Positions 32,962 to 44,942 of a stretch of DNA of 64,000 nt are shown here, one piece after another. The DNA is from Deinandra increscens subsp. villosa (Eukaryota; Streptophyta; Magnoliopsida; Asterales; Asteraceae), in assembly GCA_039602395.1 (NCBI GenBank), contig JBCNJP010000019.1, forward strand, positions 1,570,265 through 1,634,264, in the 5' to 3' direction. A program made the position numbers and the translations under genes. Every line of letters begins with the position of its first letter. Positions within the stretch are counted from its first letter, which is position 1. The notes below the pieces were generated by a model. It was not told the origin of the DNA, did no database searches, and worked only from the letters and a program-made list of their open reading frames with translations.

Positions 32962-33092
32962 AGTTAGTGAAAATGTCAATTTCTGAAGGAAAAAAAAAAC
33001 TTTAAAGGTTGTTTCATATAATTAGTTTTGGGAAAGGTTAAAATCAATAATTTCAATAACTATAAAAAAAAAACCTAATCCGTAATTTACTC

Positions 33093-33427
33093 TTTTTTTA
33101 ACAGCTTTTAAGCTACTTATATTAACGACTTACACAGTTAGACCAATAACTTGCCGTTCCAAAAAAAAAAAAGTTAGACCAATAACTTACATGATTTGAA
33201 CACTCGAATTTATTGACGACAAACCGTGTACCTAATCAATCTTCGCACAAGTGTAATGCCACCACGCACATGGACCTTAATTAATTAAACTATCTCATTC
33301 AAACCTTGTGTGCCCTATATATATATACACTCAATACCCATGTTCAAATCATATAACTTAACTTATTTTCAGTTTCAAAAGCCTTCTACTTTTACACCAA
33401 CTTTAACCAAAGTTCTCAAACAAATTG
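33093..33427. promoter_or_regulatory. Promoter and leader region of the DUF1442 gene
   Basis: A TATA stretch, CCTATATATATATACACTC, lies near 33311-33329, about 100 bases before the ATG, followed by a C/A-rich leader typical of plant 5' UTRs. Confidence 0.5.
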
Positions 33428-34221
33428 ATGGCTTATTGGTTAACTGAAAAAGCCACCGATGCCTACCTCAAATCCAGAAAAATGGTATGTTCAATTCATC
33501 TCAATATCTCATCACCACTTCAGAACATTCTTTAACATAATCTTCATGAATATATATTTTGATAGTTTTACTTATATTTGTATAAATTTTAATCATGAAG
33601 GGAAACATGGGTAACGAACCGGATGTAGCGGAGTTCATATCCGCGATTGCAGCCGGAAACAACGCTCAGCTCATGGTGGTCGTTGGTGCCGCGAGCACCC
33701 GGTCAACCACCCTGGGCCTTGTGGCTGCAGCCGAGCAAACCGGTGGGCGTGTGATTAGCATTTTTACAAAAACAGAAGAACTGCAATCCTCCAAACAAGC
33801 CTTGGGGTCAGAAGCAAACCGAGTTGACTTCGTTGTTGGGGACGCGCAAAGTTTGTTGCGAGATAACTACAGAAACGCGGATCTTGTGGTGATTGATTGT
33901 AATCTTGAGCATCATGAGCAGATTTTAGGCGCGATAAAAGGGAATGGGCGTGAAAAGAGTACGATTGTGTTGGGATATAACGCGCACTGGAGAGACTCGT
34001 GGGAGTGGAGCAGATCGAATAGTCGGTTGTTGCCCATCGGAGAAGGGTTGTTGTTGATGAGAATAGCTGGGAAAGATGAAAATGGTGGTGGTAAGCATAG
34101 CCGGGGTGGCAGCTATGGGGGAAGTAAAAAGAGTAATTGGATTGTTAAGGTAGATGATTGCACAGGTGAAGAGCATTTTTTTAAAGTGAAATCAGCAGGC
34201 AGGCGAGTTGGGAAAACATGA
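33428..34221 (+). CDS. DUF1442 family protein (two exons)
   Basis: Exon 1 33428-33484 encodes MAYWLTEKATDAYLKSRKM. A GTATGT donor opens a 116-bp intron, and exon 2 runs 33601-34221, for a total of 225 residues, the usual size of this plant family. NEPDVAEFISAIAAGNNAQL at the start of exon 2 is the family signature. The fold is thought to be a SAM-methyltransferase-like Rossmann domain (VVVGAASTRSTTLGLVAA, then VISIFTK and DLVVIDCNLEHHEQIL). The biochemical function of DUF1442 is unknown. The junction is in phase 0 and the second exon is GC-richer than its surroundings, as expected for a gene. Confidence 0.9.
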
Positions 34222-35466
34222 AGTATTCGCTGTTTGTTACTTTTTTTAACAGAATATTATTATTCTAGTAAATTTTATTTTTGCAAAGCTTTGAACCTTC
34301 AAGAAAGCTTTGCCTCTTTTCATTGGAGTTCATTACAAGTAGGTGGCTTTCTTGTTACTTGAGTTTTGAAAGGTTGTAGTGACTAGTTGATTCTTAAATG
34401 TATATACAACACCTAATGATTTAATTGTCTTTCTGTGTTTTAATTTATGATTGATAACAAAGAGGATTATGATTAGTATTTTTTTACTTCTCAAACATAA
34501 GAAGCTTGTCTTTGTAGAAGTTAATTGCTTTTTATTTAGGCGTTTTGATATACAGAAGTTGTTTAAAAATAGAAATATTATGATAAATTTAATGGTGAGA
34601 AGTTGTTTAAAAATAGAAATATTATGATAAATTTAATGGTGAAAAGAATTATTTATTACTTGTTAAATTTAAAATTTGATAGTGTAAACATATGCAAAAT
34701 CACACTAAAAATAATAGGTATAGAGAAGGTGTGATAAAGCAAATCTTACTTTTATTTAACCGGATAAAGATTGTACTTTAAAATTTTCAATGATAAATCA
34801 AATGTATCAATGATCAAAATGAATAAAGTATCACTTGTGTCTTGTAGAACAAACTCGTGTTGGTTTTGACATGAAGAAGCAAAAAGGGGTAAATAATTCA
34901 AATAATTTAAAAGTAATTACGACATTCGTTTACGTGGTTTGCATATTTTTTATATTTTCTCCCTGGAATTCATTTATTACGGCTATGGTCTAGAGGTTTG
35001 TCATTGTGTCATATTGTGTCAAAATGTTCAGATTATTGTGTCATATTGTGTCAAAATGTTCAGATTATTGTGTCATATGGTGTCAAAAACCAAAAGAGTA
35101 ATTTTTTTAATTTTATATGTAGCAACACTATATATGTTTTTGACCCAATGACACAATGATCTGAACATTGTGTCAAAAATCGAAATAGTTGTTTTTGTTT
35201 TTTTTTTTATATACCAACCCTATACGCGTTTTAAAGATAAAAAATAATCGTTTTTATAGTGTAATTTTTTTAATAAATAATGTCGTATGTGAAAGTTATG
35301 AATGTTTTAAAAAAATGGGGGAAAGTAGATAAAAAGTCAACAAAGAAAGTTAAAATTAAAATACATCTCTTTCCTTTTTATTACATAAAGATCCAATGAC
35401 TGAAATCATTTATTATTTTTCTTATTCAAATCAAACTTCTCATTTAAACCCTCTTAAGTTATATCA
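34222..35466. other. Gene-free region with small tandem repeats
   Basis: A 44-bp tandem duplication at about 34554-34641 (AGAAGTTGTTTAAAAATAGA start) and a 33-bp tandem repeat of TTGTGTCATATTGTGTCAAA-type units at about 35000-35085, with inverted partial copies near 35150-35175. No gene recognised. Confidence 0.6.
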
Positions 35467-35674
35467 TTTTAGTGTGATTTATCATTATTTATATTTGATT
35501 TGCATTAAAACAACTATTTTTATGTTATTTTGTATTACTATAAGTTACTATTAGAGGGTTTGTGAGAGTCACAACTCACAAACTCTCTAATAGTAATTTA
35601 TAGTAATACAAAATAATATAAAAATAGTTGTTTTAATGCAAATCAAATATAAATAATGATAAATCACACTAAAA
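35467..35674. repeat. Long near-perfect hairpin (inverted repeat, 100-bp arms)
   Basis: The arms 35467-35566 and 35575-35674 are almost perfectly complementary around an 8-base loop (AGTCACAA), with a few mismatches and a one-base slip near the AT-rich middle. The ends are TTTTAGTGTGATTTATC and its complement. It could be a snap-back MITE or a young microRNA-like hairpin. Confidence 0.85.
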
Positions 35675-36980
35675 GGCGGGGGGGAAATTGTTTCAACGGT
35701 GGAACTGTGGAAGTATGGAGTGGACTGCAACTAAAATTTAATTGGGCTAGTGATATCTAATTGGGCTCCAAGTATACCGAATTGCCTAAAAGAAAAAATC
35801 ATAAGGACGAGAGCGATGAATTAAGTCGGTCACGAGGAATTAGACGTTTTTCTTAAATTTCAAATTTCAATATCCAAGTAAGTCTTTGGAGTCCTCTTCT
35901 TCAAACATTAGTTAATTCGACATGTCTATATTTGAATCGTTAATTGTAGAGTGTCTTGTTTTCCGTCATCATTTTCAATGATGCTACTCGAGGAGTCGAG
36001 GGGTTCATTATAGATGATCTCAAGAAGTTTGTTACAACATTCAATGAGGTCCTCTCCGAGGCTCAAACTTCACATCAACAAAACATATTATTTGATCTCA
36101 CATAGCTACGATGAAATGAATGCTTCATAGAATTTGCCAAAGAGGTTATATAAAAGCACAATCTTTTGGACAAGTAGTTCGTGATTGAGGATTTTTGTTT
36201 AACATATGTCGTTGAAAACATATTTTGGGTCGTCTAGGTGAACCCGACTGTCTGTTAGAGTACAACAGCCTAAGCATATTATACTGTTTGGATTACCCTA
36301 GCAACCTAAAATATACTTGAAACAAGAGCTTGGAGGCTTGAAAACATAAGAAATTCTTCAGTGCATGATTTTTGAAACAGGCTTTCGTGTTCTACAGAGC
36401 AAGTGGTTCACATAACTAGTCAAAAATTAGTGATGCAAAGTGTATCATCAAAACATGTTCTTCGAAACAAAGCACCAATTTCCATGTAACACGCAATCGG
36501 TCAAAACATAGCGTTGCAAAATGCGTCATCAAAACATGTACTTCAAAACAACAAGACACCAATTTCCATGTAACTCAAGAATTTGTAGTCGCACCATTTC
36601 ATATTTTGCAGGGCAGAGCCACTGAATCCCATACTCCTTGGCCGCATATAACTATGAAGTGCCAATTTTCACTGGGTATGTCTTTTTATATAAAAAAACA
36701 TTATATAGGAATTCCCACATATAAACCACTTCAAATTTTATCATTCTGCCAATGTGGGAGACACACAATTTCGAAGTATTTATTTTAACCATAAAACTTA
36801 GAACACCGATATCTCATTCATCTTATCTCTGATTTGGACATGGTTTGATTCGTTGTAATCCTCTCACATAATAGATAATAGATAAGTAGAAGTGTAGAAC
36901 ACAAAAATTAGTAACAAGTACATATAAATAATGTGTCTAAAACAAGTAAAAAAACATACTTTTTAATAAATTTTCAGAGG
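35675..36980. other. Gene-free region with an 82-bp tandem duplication
   Basis: CATCAAAACATGT..CACCAATTTCCATGTAAC occurs at about 36445-36490 and 36529-36573. The rest shows no coding signal. Confidence 0.5.
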
Positions 36981-36988
36981 TTTACTAC

Positions 36989-37310
36989 CTTCAATTTATG
37001 TCAAACTTCAACACCCATTTCCACGGCTTCCTTGAAAGTATAAGCCCCAATAGGGATAATAATATACTCCTGTGCCTTTTGTTACGCAATATTTGTCACA
37101 TTAAATGCTGGTACAGGAAGCACCAAGGTCTTATTTTTAGCAGGCTTGCAATGTGTTGCATGTCAAGAGAACAATCAAGTCAACATATTTCAAATTAGCT
37201 AAAAGTCAACATTAAAGGACTATTGTTAATACCTTAAAGAGAGGGATTTTTTCAACTGATTCTCCCGCTTTACGCCAGTATAGCATTTGCACCATTCTCA
37301 TGTGGATACC
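36989..37310 (-). pseudogene. Enolase pseudogene with a retained intron
   Basis: On the minus strand NGANAILA (about 37305-37282) is followed by a gap, then KAGESVEKIPLFK and a GT donor at 37232. After an intron of about 65 bp come HIAS, AKNKTLVLPVPAFNV and IIIPIGAYTFKEAVEMGVEV, ending at a second donor near 36988. This is the order in plant enolase, the glycolytic enzyme making phosphoenolpyruvate. In-frame stops, a deletion between blocks and absent flanking exons show it is dead. The intron shows that it was copied as DNA, not from mRNA. Confidence 0.8.
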
Positions 37311-37715
37311 ATAAAACTTTTGGTCAATGAAATACACAATGCTATATCTTAAATGCATAAACTCAGCCCGATTCAAGCTTTTTCTTAACAAATCTAGCGT
37401 ATCTTATTAACGGCTCACCTCTTTAGTTAGACGTGAACAGTTTCTGAATGATCTTGTGTACCTAGATAATACTCTCGTTGAAACGAACTAGGTCAGGCTT
37501 AGCTTGACTTTTAAATATTGGACTGTGATTTGAATTTCATACGTAAAAGGTTAGATTTCAGGATTCATGAATATTAACTCAAGAAAACAAAAGTTCATAA
37601 AGCTACAACAACAAAACTTCTAACAGTTAGCACAACGTCTATTTCCTTACAAATACTTTCTAAAGCCTACTAACCAAGAAGCAAGAAAACCAGTTAAAAA
37701 ACTAAGAAAAAACAG
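37311..37715. other. 3' flank of the receptor kinase, no gene seen
   Basis: Unremarkable AT-rich DNA between the enolase relic and the 3' end of the kinase gene. It should hold the kinase 3' UTR. Confidence 0.4.
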
Positions 37716-40700
37716 TTAGCATAATGGGTAGCAGAGTTCTTGTACAACTTCTTCGATTGATGGCCTTTGATCAGGAGTTTCATGGGTACACATCAGTGCA
37801 ATTTTCGCAAACATTGCAGCTTCTTGCTCACAGAATCTACCATGGAGATTCGGGTCAATAAAGTCAATGAAAGTGCAAGATTCAGCAGCAAACCGGGCTG
37901 CACTAGCAAATTTCCGTTTACCAGACATTATTTGAAAAACGAGAACCCCAAATGCATAAATATCACTTTTCTGGGTGAACCGGCCTGTGGTGGAATACTC
38001 GGGAGCTAGATAGCCCATGGCAGCACTGGCTTTAAGTGATGAGAAAACAGTGTCTTTTGTGAGAAGCTGATGGAGGCCTGAATCAGAGAGCAATGGTTTG
38101 AACCATTGATCAAGTAGCACATTCTTGACTGATATGTTTTGGTGAACCATAGCCGGTTTGTTTAGTTTGCTCCCATGTAAATACTCTATACCTGCCCATG
38201 TTAATCAGAACATGTCAATCTAGCAGTTGAAAGAAAATAATAACAGACTATGAAGGTTGCCCCAAACACTCAAATGTGTAGCTTTAAAAACTTGACTAAA
38301 GATGAAAGGGGCTAACATGTCTAAAGTCACCCAAACCAAATTCAAAAACTACAACTCCCTAAAGTTGACATGTCAACCAGAACCAAACCCGTATTGACCA
38401 TTTACCCGACTAGCCTGACCCATTTTGAAATGGGTCAAATGGGTAAACTTTAGAAACTTGATAGAAATGAAATGGGCCGGATAGATCAAAGTTACGCAAA
38501 GTGCTTACAAGTAGCAACCTTAAAAACCCGTATTGACCATTTACCCAACCAGTCACGCCCATTTTGAAATGACTTAAAAGGGTAAACTTTAGAAAACTCT
38601 GATAAAAATTAAACGGGTTAAAAGTCACAAAGTCACAGTTACCTATTCAAAAGATTAAATTAAAATTCTAATACTACAATTTTTGTAATCAGTGTTAAAA
38701 AAAAAGGTAAAAACTTTAACACATCAATCCGACCCATACCGCTTTTAGCCCTTTATCAAACCCATGTGACATGCCCATTTCGCCACCTCTATTGATGAAA
38801 AAGGAGGTCTGCTTTGAAATTTGAGGTCAAATATGTACTTTACAGGTAGAAATTTGATTTTTGGACCTATTATCAGCCAAAGTATCAATGTTCTTTAAGA
38901 AATATGATCTTACCTTTAGCAATACCGTTGATTATGAGAGCCCGAGTAGACCAATCAAGAATATGATCACCATCCTTCATGTCAAGATACTTCAACAGGT
39001 TTCCGTTAGGTACAAAATCATAAATAAGAAAACACTCACCACGCCCTTTTGAACAACAAAAACCTCTTAATCTCACTAAATTCTCATGTCTCAAAGATGT
39101 TAAAATATTCAAACCCTTTAGAAACTCGGCTTCTTCAGACTTGCAGCTACTCTTTATGATACTTTTAATAGCAACAATGGTTCCATCTCTCAACATTCCT
39201 TTATGAATAGCTGAAAAAACACTTTTTCCTAATAAGTTTCCAGGAGCAAAGTATTGTGTAGCTGACTCTATCTCTTCCAAATTAAACCTAAAACTCCTCA
39301 TTATCTCTTGAGAGACCCCGCCAAATCTACGACCCTCGGCCAGTGGGTCCCACCCATTTGGATACTCAAGGTTGATTAGAGGCGAACCGTTTTTCCTGCA
39401 CACTTCCTTTGACTTTAACTGGTCAACGGATTCATTAGGCAAGTCAAACCTAATTGCAGGTTTACGTATACTGTTTAGATAATGTGAAACTGCTAAGAAA
39501 GCTATGACTGATAATCCCACTATTGCTACAACTACTCCGACAATAATGGAAGCTTGAGGGGTTTTTGATGAATTTGAGCAATGTGTGTCACTGCAGTTCA
39601 ACTTTAAATCGGCTGTTTCGGGTAAGTTTTTTGTTGGTATGCCATCTGGATTCAGCTGATCTATAGGACTGCAAGCCTTCAATGTTGCAAATTCAACTCC
39701 ACATAATCCCACATTGTTTCCATACTGAAATCCTTCAGCTAATCTCTTCAAACCTTTTATTTGAAGATAAAATGGCATGATATTAATAGGTATGACAAGA
39801 AAACAAAAAGATGGAATTTTTAGGTTGATATCATTACTTTTTCAAGAAACCCAAATCAATATAGTTCAGCACCAATATCTGTTACAATCTTTTGAGGTGA
39901 TTACCATTTTTATTTCTAGTAAACACAAACTTTAGATGTGTTTGGTGGATATGACTATATTATTAGCCCTGATAATAATCAAGAATATTTATCATCTTAA
40001 ATTAATGCAATAATAAGTCTAAATGCACATCAAAGATTCGATCTTTAATTCTTTACCTAGAGGCACATTGCCGGAGAGAGTATTATTCCGCACATCTAAA
40101 ACTCGAAGCATAGGAGCATCAGCTAATCTTGTAGGGATTGAACCAAAAAGGCGATTAAAACTTAAATCCAGCCTTTTTAATAGCCCTAAATCACCCAAAC
40201 TTGCAGGCAACGCACCACTAAGGTGATTAAACTGCAGAGAAAGAACACTAAGCTTCTTCATGGATCCGAGTTTAGTTGGTATGCTTCCACTCAACTGGTT
40301 GTAGCAGAGCTGCAAGACTGCATAACAATCAACAAGTTTGACTTAGAAACCTTACATTGAATGCATACAAATCCAACAAGAAAACAAATTAATTAACTAA
40401 ATAATAGATGAAGTAAAACATACTCCAGTAATCTAAAGTAAAGATTTACTCACCTTGTAAACTCTCCATGTTTCCAAGCTCAACAGGAATGCTTCCAGAG
40501 AGATTGTTGACATTGAGATACAAATCACTGAGTTGAGTCAAGTTAGAAATCTCCTTTGGAATGGTTCCAGAGAGAGAGTTATAATGCAGGTACAGACCAG
40601 TCAACTCCTTGAGCTCGGAAATCGCCGGTGAGAGCTTGCCGGAGAGACCTTTTCCCTGCAGAGAAATATTAGCCACTAGATTCTTCTCATTGCATACAAC

Positions 40701-40889
40701 ACCCTCGAAGGAACCATCACATTGGTCACCGAGAACAGTCCAGGAGCCCAGATATGTGTTGTCTGGATCTAGACTGGCCTTGATGTCCATTAGAGCCCTC
40801 AGCTCCGCATTTCCACAAACAGTTGGTGTGTAAAACGTGGTGATTAACAGAAGAGGGAGCAACAAGAGAAACGATGAAACACGACCCAT
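37716..40889 (-). CDS. LRR receptor-like kinase with atypical catalytic motifs
   Basis: Exons by splice signals: 40889-40454, 40317-40057, 39753-38914 and 38191-37716, all GT-AG and phase 1, giving 670 residues. In order: signal peptide (about 1-26), LRR N-cap with ELRALMDIKASLDP, about six LRRs (LQVLQLCYNQLSGSIP spans the first junction), GLCG cap, transmembrane helix about 301-321, and a kinase domain about 395-660. VAIK keeps its Lys, but the loop is LGKSVFSAIHKG, HRD is HQN and DFG is DSG, so phosphotransfer is doubtful. LAPEYSTTGRFTQKSDIYAF is conserved. It resembles the At5g51560/At4g22730 group (from memory). Plasma-membrane signalling scaffold is the likely role. Confidence 0.9.
38390..38620. 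repeat. Duplicated segment inside intron 3 of the kinase
   Basis: CCCGTATTGACCATTTACCC is present at 38389 and 38527, each followed by GCCCATTTTGAAATG and GGGTAAACTTTAGAAA. This is an intronic tandem duplication of about 138 bp. Confidence 0.75.
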
Positions 40890-41110
40890 GTTAACTTAAC
40901 TTATGCTTCCTTGAGATCAAATGTTGGGATGCTTACGGTTTTGTTCTTTGCTTCTCTCTCTCTCTCTCTCTCTAACTGGTTTCTCTCTCCTCGAGGGGTG
41001 GTTAAGCACGAGCTACTGGGTTATTTGGAATTTTACATTTTGAATCTCTCTCTCTCACAGATACCAACACACTTTTTCTCTCTCTGCAATAGATGGCCAT
41101 CTTGAAGAAG
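40890..41110 (-). promoter_or_regulatory. 5' leader region of the kinase with GA tracts
   Basis: On the coding strand GA repeats lie at about 40974-40952 and 41056-41046, typical of plant 5' UTR or core-promoter GAGA tracts. No clean TATA box is visible. Confidence 0.45.
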
Positions 41111-42117
41111 ATGATGGTACAGTGGTCCGTCGTGGAGGCCAGGTGGCGAGTGAATATTAAAGGAGAGTTGATCGGATGGGGAGTTTAAATCCTGGCCGTC
41201 GGATCGTATGAGTTTGATCAAGGAGTATATGGTTGCAATCCATCACGGCTGTAGAGTAGCCCGATTGTTCAGGTTGGACAAGGACTGCTTGGACTGTGAC
41301 GGGACTGTAAAGAGTGCGAAGAAATTGATAAAGCGTAGTAAAAGGAAAAGACAAGGAATATTGTTTTAAAAGTTATTTTTTATATATATTTTTAAGAGCT
41401 AAAATCGTTACACTTAATTTTGATTACGGTGTGGTTTAAAACCGTAAAACTGATTAATGGTTTGGTTTTATTATCATTTTTTTTTAATATTAAATTTTAA
41501 TAATCTCAGTCAGTCATTATTTATTTGTCGATATTATTATGTATTTCATTTATCCCCTATAATAAATCAAATTTTGAAGGTATTGGAATCTATTGGACCA
41601 TTGTTAAATAATCACTAACGCCGTTAAGTTAAAATTTCATTTTTTTAAGACTAGAAATCACGGTGGCGTCGTATGTGCCATATTTAACCATGAAACCATC
41701 AATGAGATACAAATGCTTTTGAGTGGGGAGTCATTTTTTACCATTTCGAGTTTGTGCGGATGGTAAAAGGCTTGCCTAAAGACTCTTTAGAGGGGAAGGA
41801 GAGACCCAAGATCTATCATGACGAGTGATGTCATTTAGATATCAAGTGACTTAGGAGTTATGTAGATTCCTTGTTAAAAATAACTAGCCATTTTCTAGGT
41901 GGTTAACATTATACTTAGGAAAATTCTTAAAATAATATTTACTTGTTTAATATTTTTAACATAATGGGCTTAAAATTTTTTAAAATTAAACATGTCTGTT
42001 TCGATTGAAATGAAGTATGTGTGTGAAAACTTTGGCCATATGACAATACCGACCACATGACATATGAATTAAGATTGATAGCTTCCTTGCCCCTAAAGGT
42101 TACTCACATGAATCTTA
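41111..42117. other. Gene-free region
   Basis: No recognisable coding sequence or element. Overlapping minus-strand frames of 60-65 codons at 41033-41354 lie upstream of the kinase and lack motifs. Confidence 0.4.
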
Positions 42118-42253
42118 GATGAATTAGAGAATTGAGTTTGTTGTAAGAGAATTCCAACCTCATAATCTTGTTGGCTTTTCTAAATTATGAATTAGAGAAT
42201 TGAGTTTGTCGTAAGAGAATTCCAACCTCATAATCTAGTTGGCTTTTCTAGTT
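42118..42253. repeat. 68-bp tandem duplication next to the Copia LTR
   Basis: ATGAATTAGAGAATTGAGTT and the following text occur twice with period 68, ending just before the 5' LTR at 42256. Confidence 0.85.
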
Positions 42254-42255
42254 TA

Positions 42256-42617
42256 TGTTGGGTCATCGAGTACTTATGGGTGCAGTTAGTGAAGATAAGA
42301 ATATTTTTCTTTGGCCGAAAGGTGCTCGCGGGCAAGGGGAAGATGGGTTGGTTCTGGCCTCACCTGTAGACTTGGTTTATATTTTTTGTTCATTAGACCC
42401 ATGTAACCTAGCTAGGTAATATATATATTCGTTATACTTGTAAATTCCTCTTTAAGATTTAATGAGTGAGTTAGTTAGCATTAAAAGTATTACCCAGGTT
42501 GCAGTCCATGGGCAGTAAGTCAGATTAGAGCAGACCACGTTAAATATCATATTCTTCATCCTTACGATTTTGTAGTGTGCGCGTGTGTGATGTTCATGAA
42601 TACTCAGATCCCTAACA
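42256..42617 (+). repeat. 5' LTR of the Copia element
   Basis: Starts TGTTGGGTCATCGAG and ends CCCTAACA, followed by the primer-binding site two bases later. Confidence 0.75.
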
Positions 42618-42779
42618 AGTGGTATTAGAGCTTCGGCATGTGTACTATTCGATCTTCCCCTTGTTCTTCAGCTTTGGGTTAAGGTGTATGGAAAACTATC
42701 AAAGATCAATATTTTCAGTTACATATAGGTTTCCCAACGCAGTAAGAAGTTATCGTTACGATCAGGGTTGCGTCGCTGA

Positions 42780-43125
42780 GCAGAAAGTTTCGACAGGGGT
42801 TGAAAATTCTCCTCTTTGAAGAGGTCAAAAGTTCTTGTTGAAGAGGTCAAAAGTTTTTGAACACCGCGTTCGGTTGTATCTTGGAACATTGCATTCAACA
42901 AAAACATTCTTGTAGAAATTTTATTGGGTAGAAAGTTTTGGCAGTAAGTTTCAGGCAGAAGGTTTTTGTAGAAAGTTTCAGGATCAAAATTTTTAAGTTA
43001 AAAAAAAAAGTTTCGGTCGAAAGTTTTGATGTAAAAGAAAAGTTTTGGTCAAAAGTTTTTATTGGTAGAAAGTTTTCAGCCGAAACTTTGGGTTGAAAGT
43101 TTCGATCGAAAGTTTCACACAAGGT
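42780..43125. repeat. Degenerate minisatellite inside the Copia element
   Basis: About fifteen irregular copies of GAAAGTTTYGGTC / AAAAGTTTT units, 18-25 bp apart, between the PBS and gag. Confidence 0.65.
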
Positions 43126-44202
43126 TTTTTATTTCGTTTTGCCGAGTATTATGACAAAATACAAAAAAGTTTGGATTGATAAATTCGACAGTAAAGACTT
43201 TGGGTGGTGTAACATGCAGATAAGATTTGTTGGTTTAGAGAGATTTGGATTTGTCCATAGGCGAGAAACCATATAAGATGGCACCAACTGACTAGGAAAT
43301 CTTGGATAAGAAGCCCAACGTTGTTATATTAGAGTGTCAATGACGAAAGATGTTGTGTTTAACATTATGAAGTCATCAAAGGACATTATTGAGGCATTGT
43401 TGAGAAGCCTTCAGTAGCAAATAAGGTGTTCCGGATTTAGGAGTTGGTGAACACAAAGATTAAAGAAGGAAGCTTAGTTACATTAATTTTGAGGATGAAG
43501 TTCAAGCTCTATTATTGTTATCTCCATTGTATGATAGTTGGTCGGAAAAACTCTTAATGCTATTACTAGTTCCACCAGCAAGTTCACATTTGAAGGGAGT
43601 CAGGACCTTAAAATGGGCAAAGACGTCAAAAAAAGAAATTCTTGAGAATCATTCAATGGTGATCTAATGCATGTAGTCTAAGGACGAAAGAGTAACATAG
43701 GTAGTGAGAGTGGGAAGAGAAATATGAGTTAGTCTAGGGCTCCAGGTGATGTGACCTACAGGAACATCAAATAAATAAGACACGTCTAAATTTAGAATAA
43801 GGTTTGCTTTGCGAGTGAGTAACCTAAATCTACATGTAAGATTCATGGTGAATATGCTAGGAAGGGTTCAAGTAAACGAGTTAGAGGCGTTCATAGCAAT
43901 GGAAGCATGGGTCGTGCTTTAGCTAGGATTCCTAAAAGACAGTAAGTAGAGAGAACCATAGTTCCAGCTATTAAAATCTCCAATGATTCCTAAAAAAAAC
44001 AGTAGGTAGAGAGAACCATGGAGAGTCACGGGCAATTTTAGCCATAACTGGTGTGTTAGAGCTCGAGAAAGTTTTAACGGCCCTTCAGGTTAATCGAAAG
44101 AAAAGGTAGATACAACTAGGAAAGTCAAGGAAGGTTACCAGAGGTACAAGTGCTCATAGCGGATGACATATTTGAATATTATTAAGCCTCCAAGTAGGAG
44201 AT

Positions 44203-44549
44203 TGTTGGTTATGGAGTCTTGATGGGTTCAGCTTATTGAAGACAAGAAGATTGTTCGCTTAAGGTGCTCACAAGCAAGGGGCAATCAGGCCGCCCTTGGC
44301 GCGACCTGTGGCTTGGTTTATGTTTTTTGTTCATTAGGTTCGTGTAACCTAGCTAGGTCATATATATTGATTGTACTTGTAAATTCCTCACGAAGATTTA
44401 ATAAGTGGGGTAGTTAGTAATAGAAGTGTTACCTGCTTGCAGCTCCTGGCAGTATGTAAGATTATATTGAACCATATTAAATTTCGTGTTCTTCATCTTT
44501 ACGACTTCTGCAATGTGCTTGTTGTTCGTGGATACCCGAATCCCCAATA
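44203..44549 (+). repeat. 3' LTR of the Copia element
   Basis: Direct-repeat partner of the 5' LTR with visible point and indel divergence; ends near CCCCAATA. Confidence 0.75.
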
Positions 44550-44942
44550 GAATCGTCAACCCATACAATTTAGCAAATAAATAACTCATTGTAAGGTTTG
44601 GAAGCATCTTCAATTCCTGAAATATTAATTCCAACACATTCTCGAACTGTATGGTATTCATAACCTCTTAGGTTGATACCATACCGAAATCAGTAACTTT
44701 AAGATTCCCATCATGGGCGGGAGGGTGTGAACCAACCCACAAAGGAGATAGATTATCAAACGTAGTTGAGACGATTTTTTTACAAGAAAAAACAGTTAAA
44801 TTAGCATTCCAAATACAAACCTGCTTCTTTTAACTTTAACATATGAGACCACCTCGATTGTATCCTCAACATATGGTGGTGGTGTTAATTGATTTAATCC
44901 TTCGGTCTAACAAAACTTAAGCTTGTTATATTTATAAGAAAT
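44550..44942. other. Gene-free region
   Basis: Short palindromic text GGTATTCATAACC..GGTTGATACC lies near 44650-44680. No gene seen. Confidence 0.4.

Larger units (their letters stand above)
31743..33092. mobile_element. Second Mutator-like element, with nested SINE
   Basis: Long terminal inverted repeats of about 230 bp begin GAGTAAATTACAGATTACG on the left. The right TIR ends CGTAATTTACTC. The right TIR is split by a SINE at 32731-32961. Flanking T-rich 8-mers (ATTTTTTA and TTTTTTTA) could be a degenerate target duplication. The interior has a GA microsatellite and no transposase. Its ends match the 6925-8240 element in the first dozen bases. Confidence 0.75.
42256..44549 (+). mobile_element. 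Degraded gag-only Copia LTR retrotransposon
   Basis: The LTRs at 42256-42617 and 44203-44549 are diverged direct repeats, both starting TGTTGG and sharing CATGTAACCTAGCTAGGT-type and TACTTGTAAATTCCTC text. The primer-binding site TGGTATTAGAGC (42620-42631) fits initiator tRNA-Met; a purine tract AAGTAGGAGA precedes the 3' LTR. The inside carries only a broken gag (FDSKDFGWW, GEKPYKMAPTD, EILDKKPN at about 43185-43330), with stops. No protease, integrase or RT survives. LTR divergence indicates an old insertion. Confidence 0.8.

Noticed and set aside
36745..36775. Plus-strand ANVGDTQF, similar to an enolase motif
   Set aside because: Wrong strand relative to the enolase relic and isolated; treated as chance.
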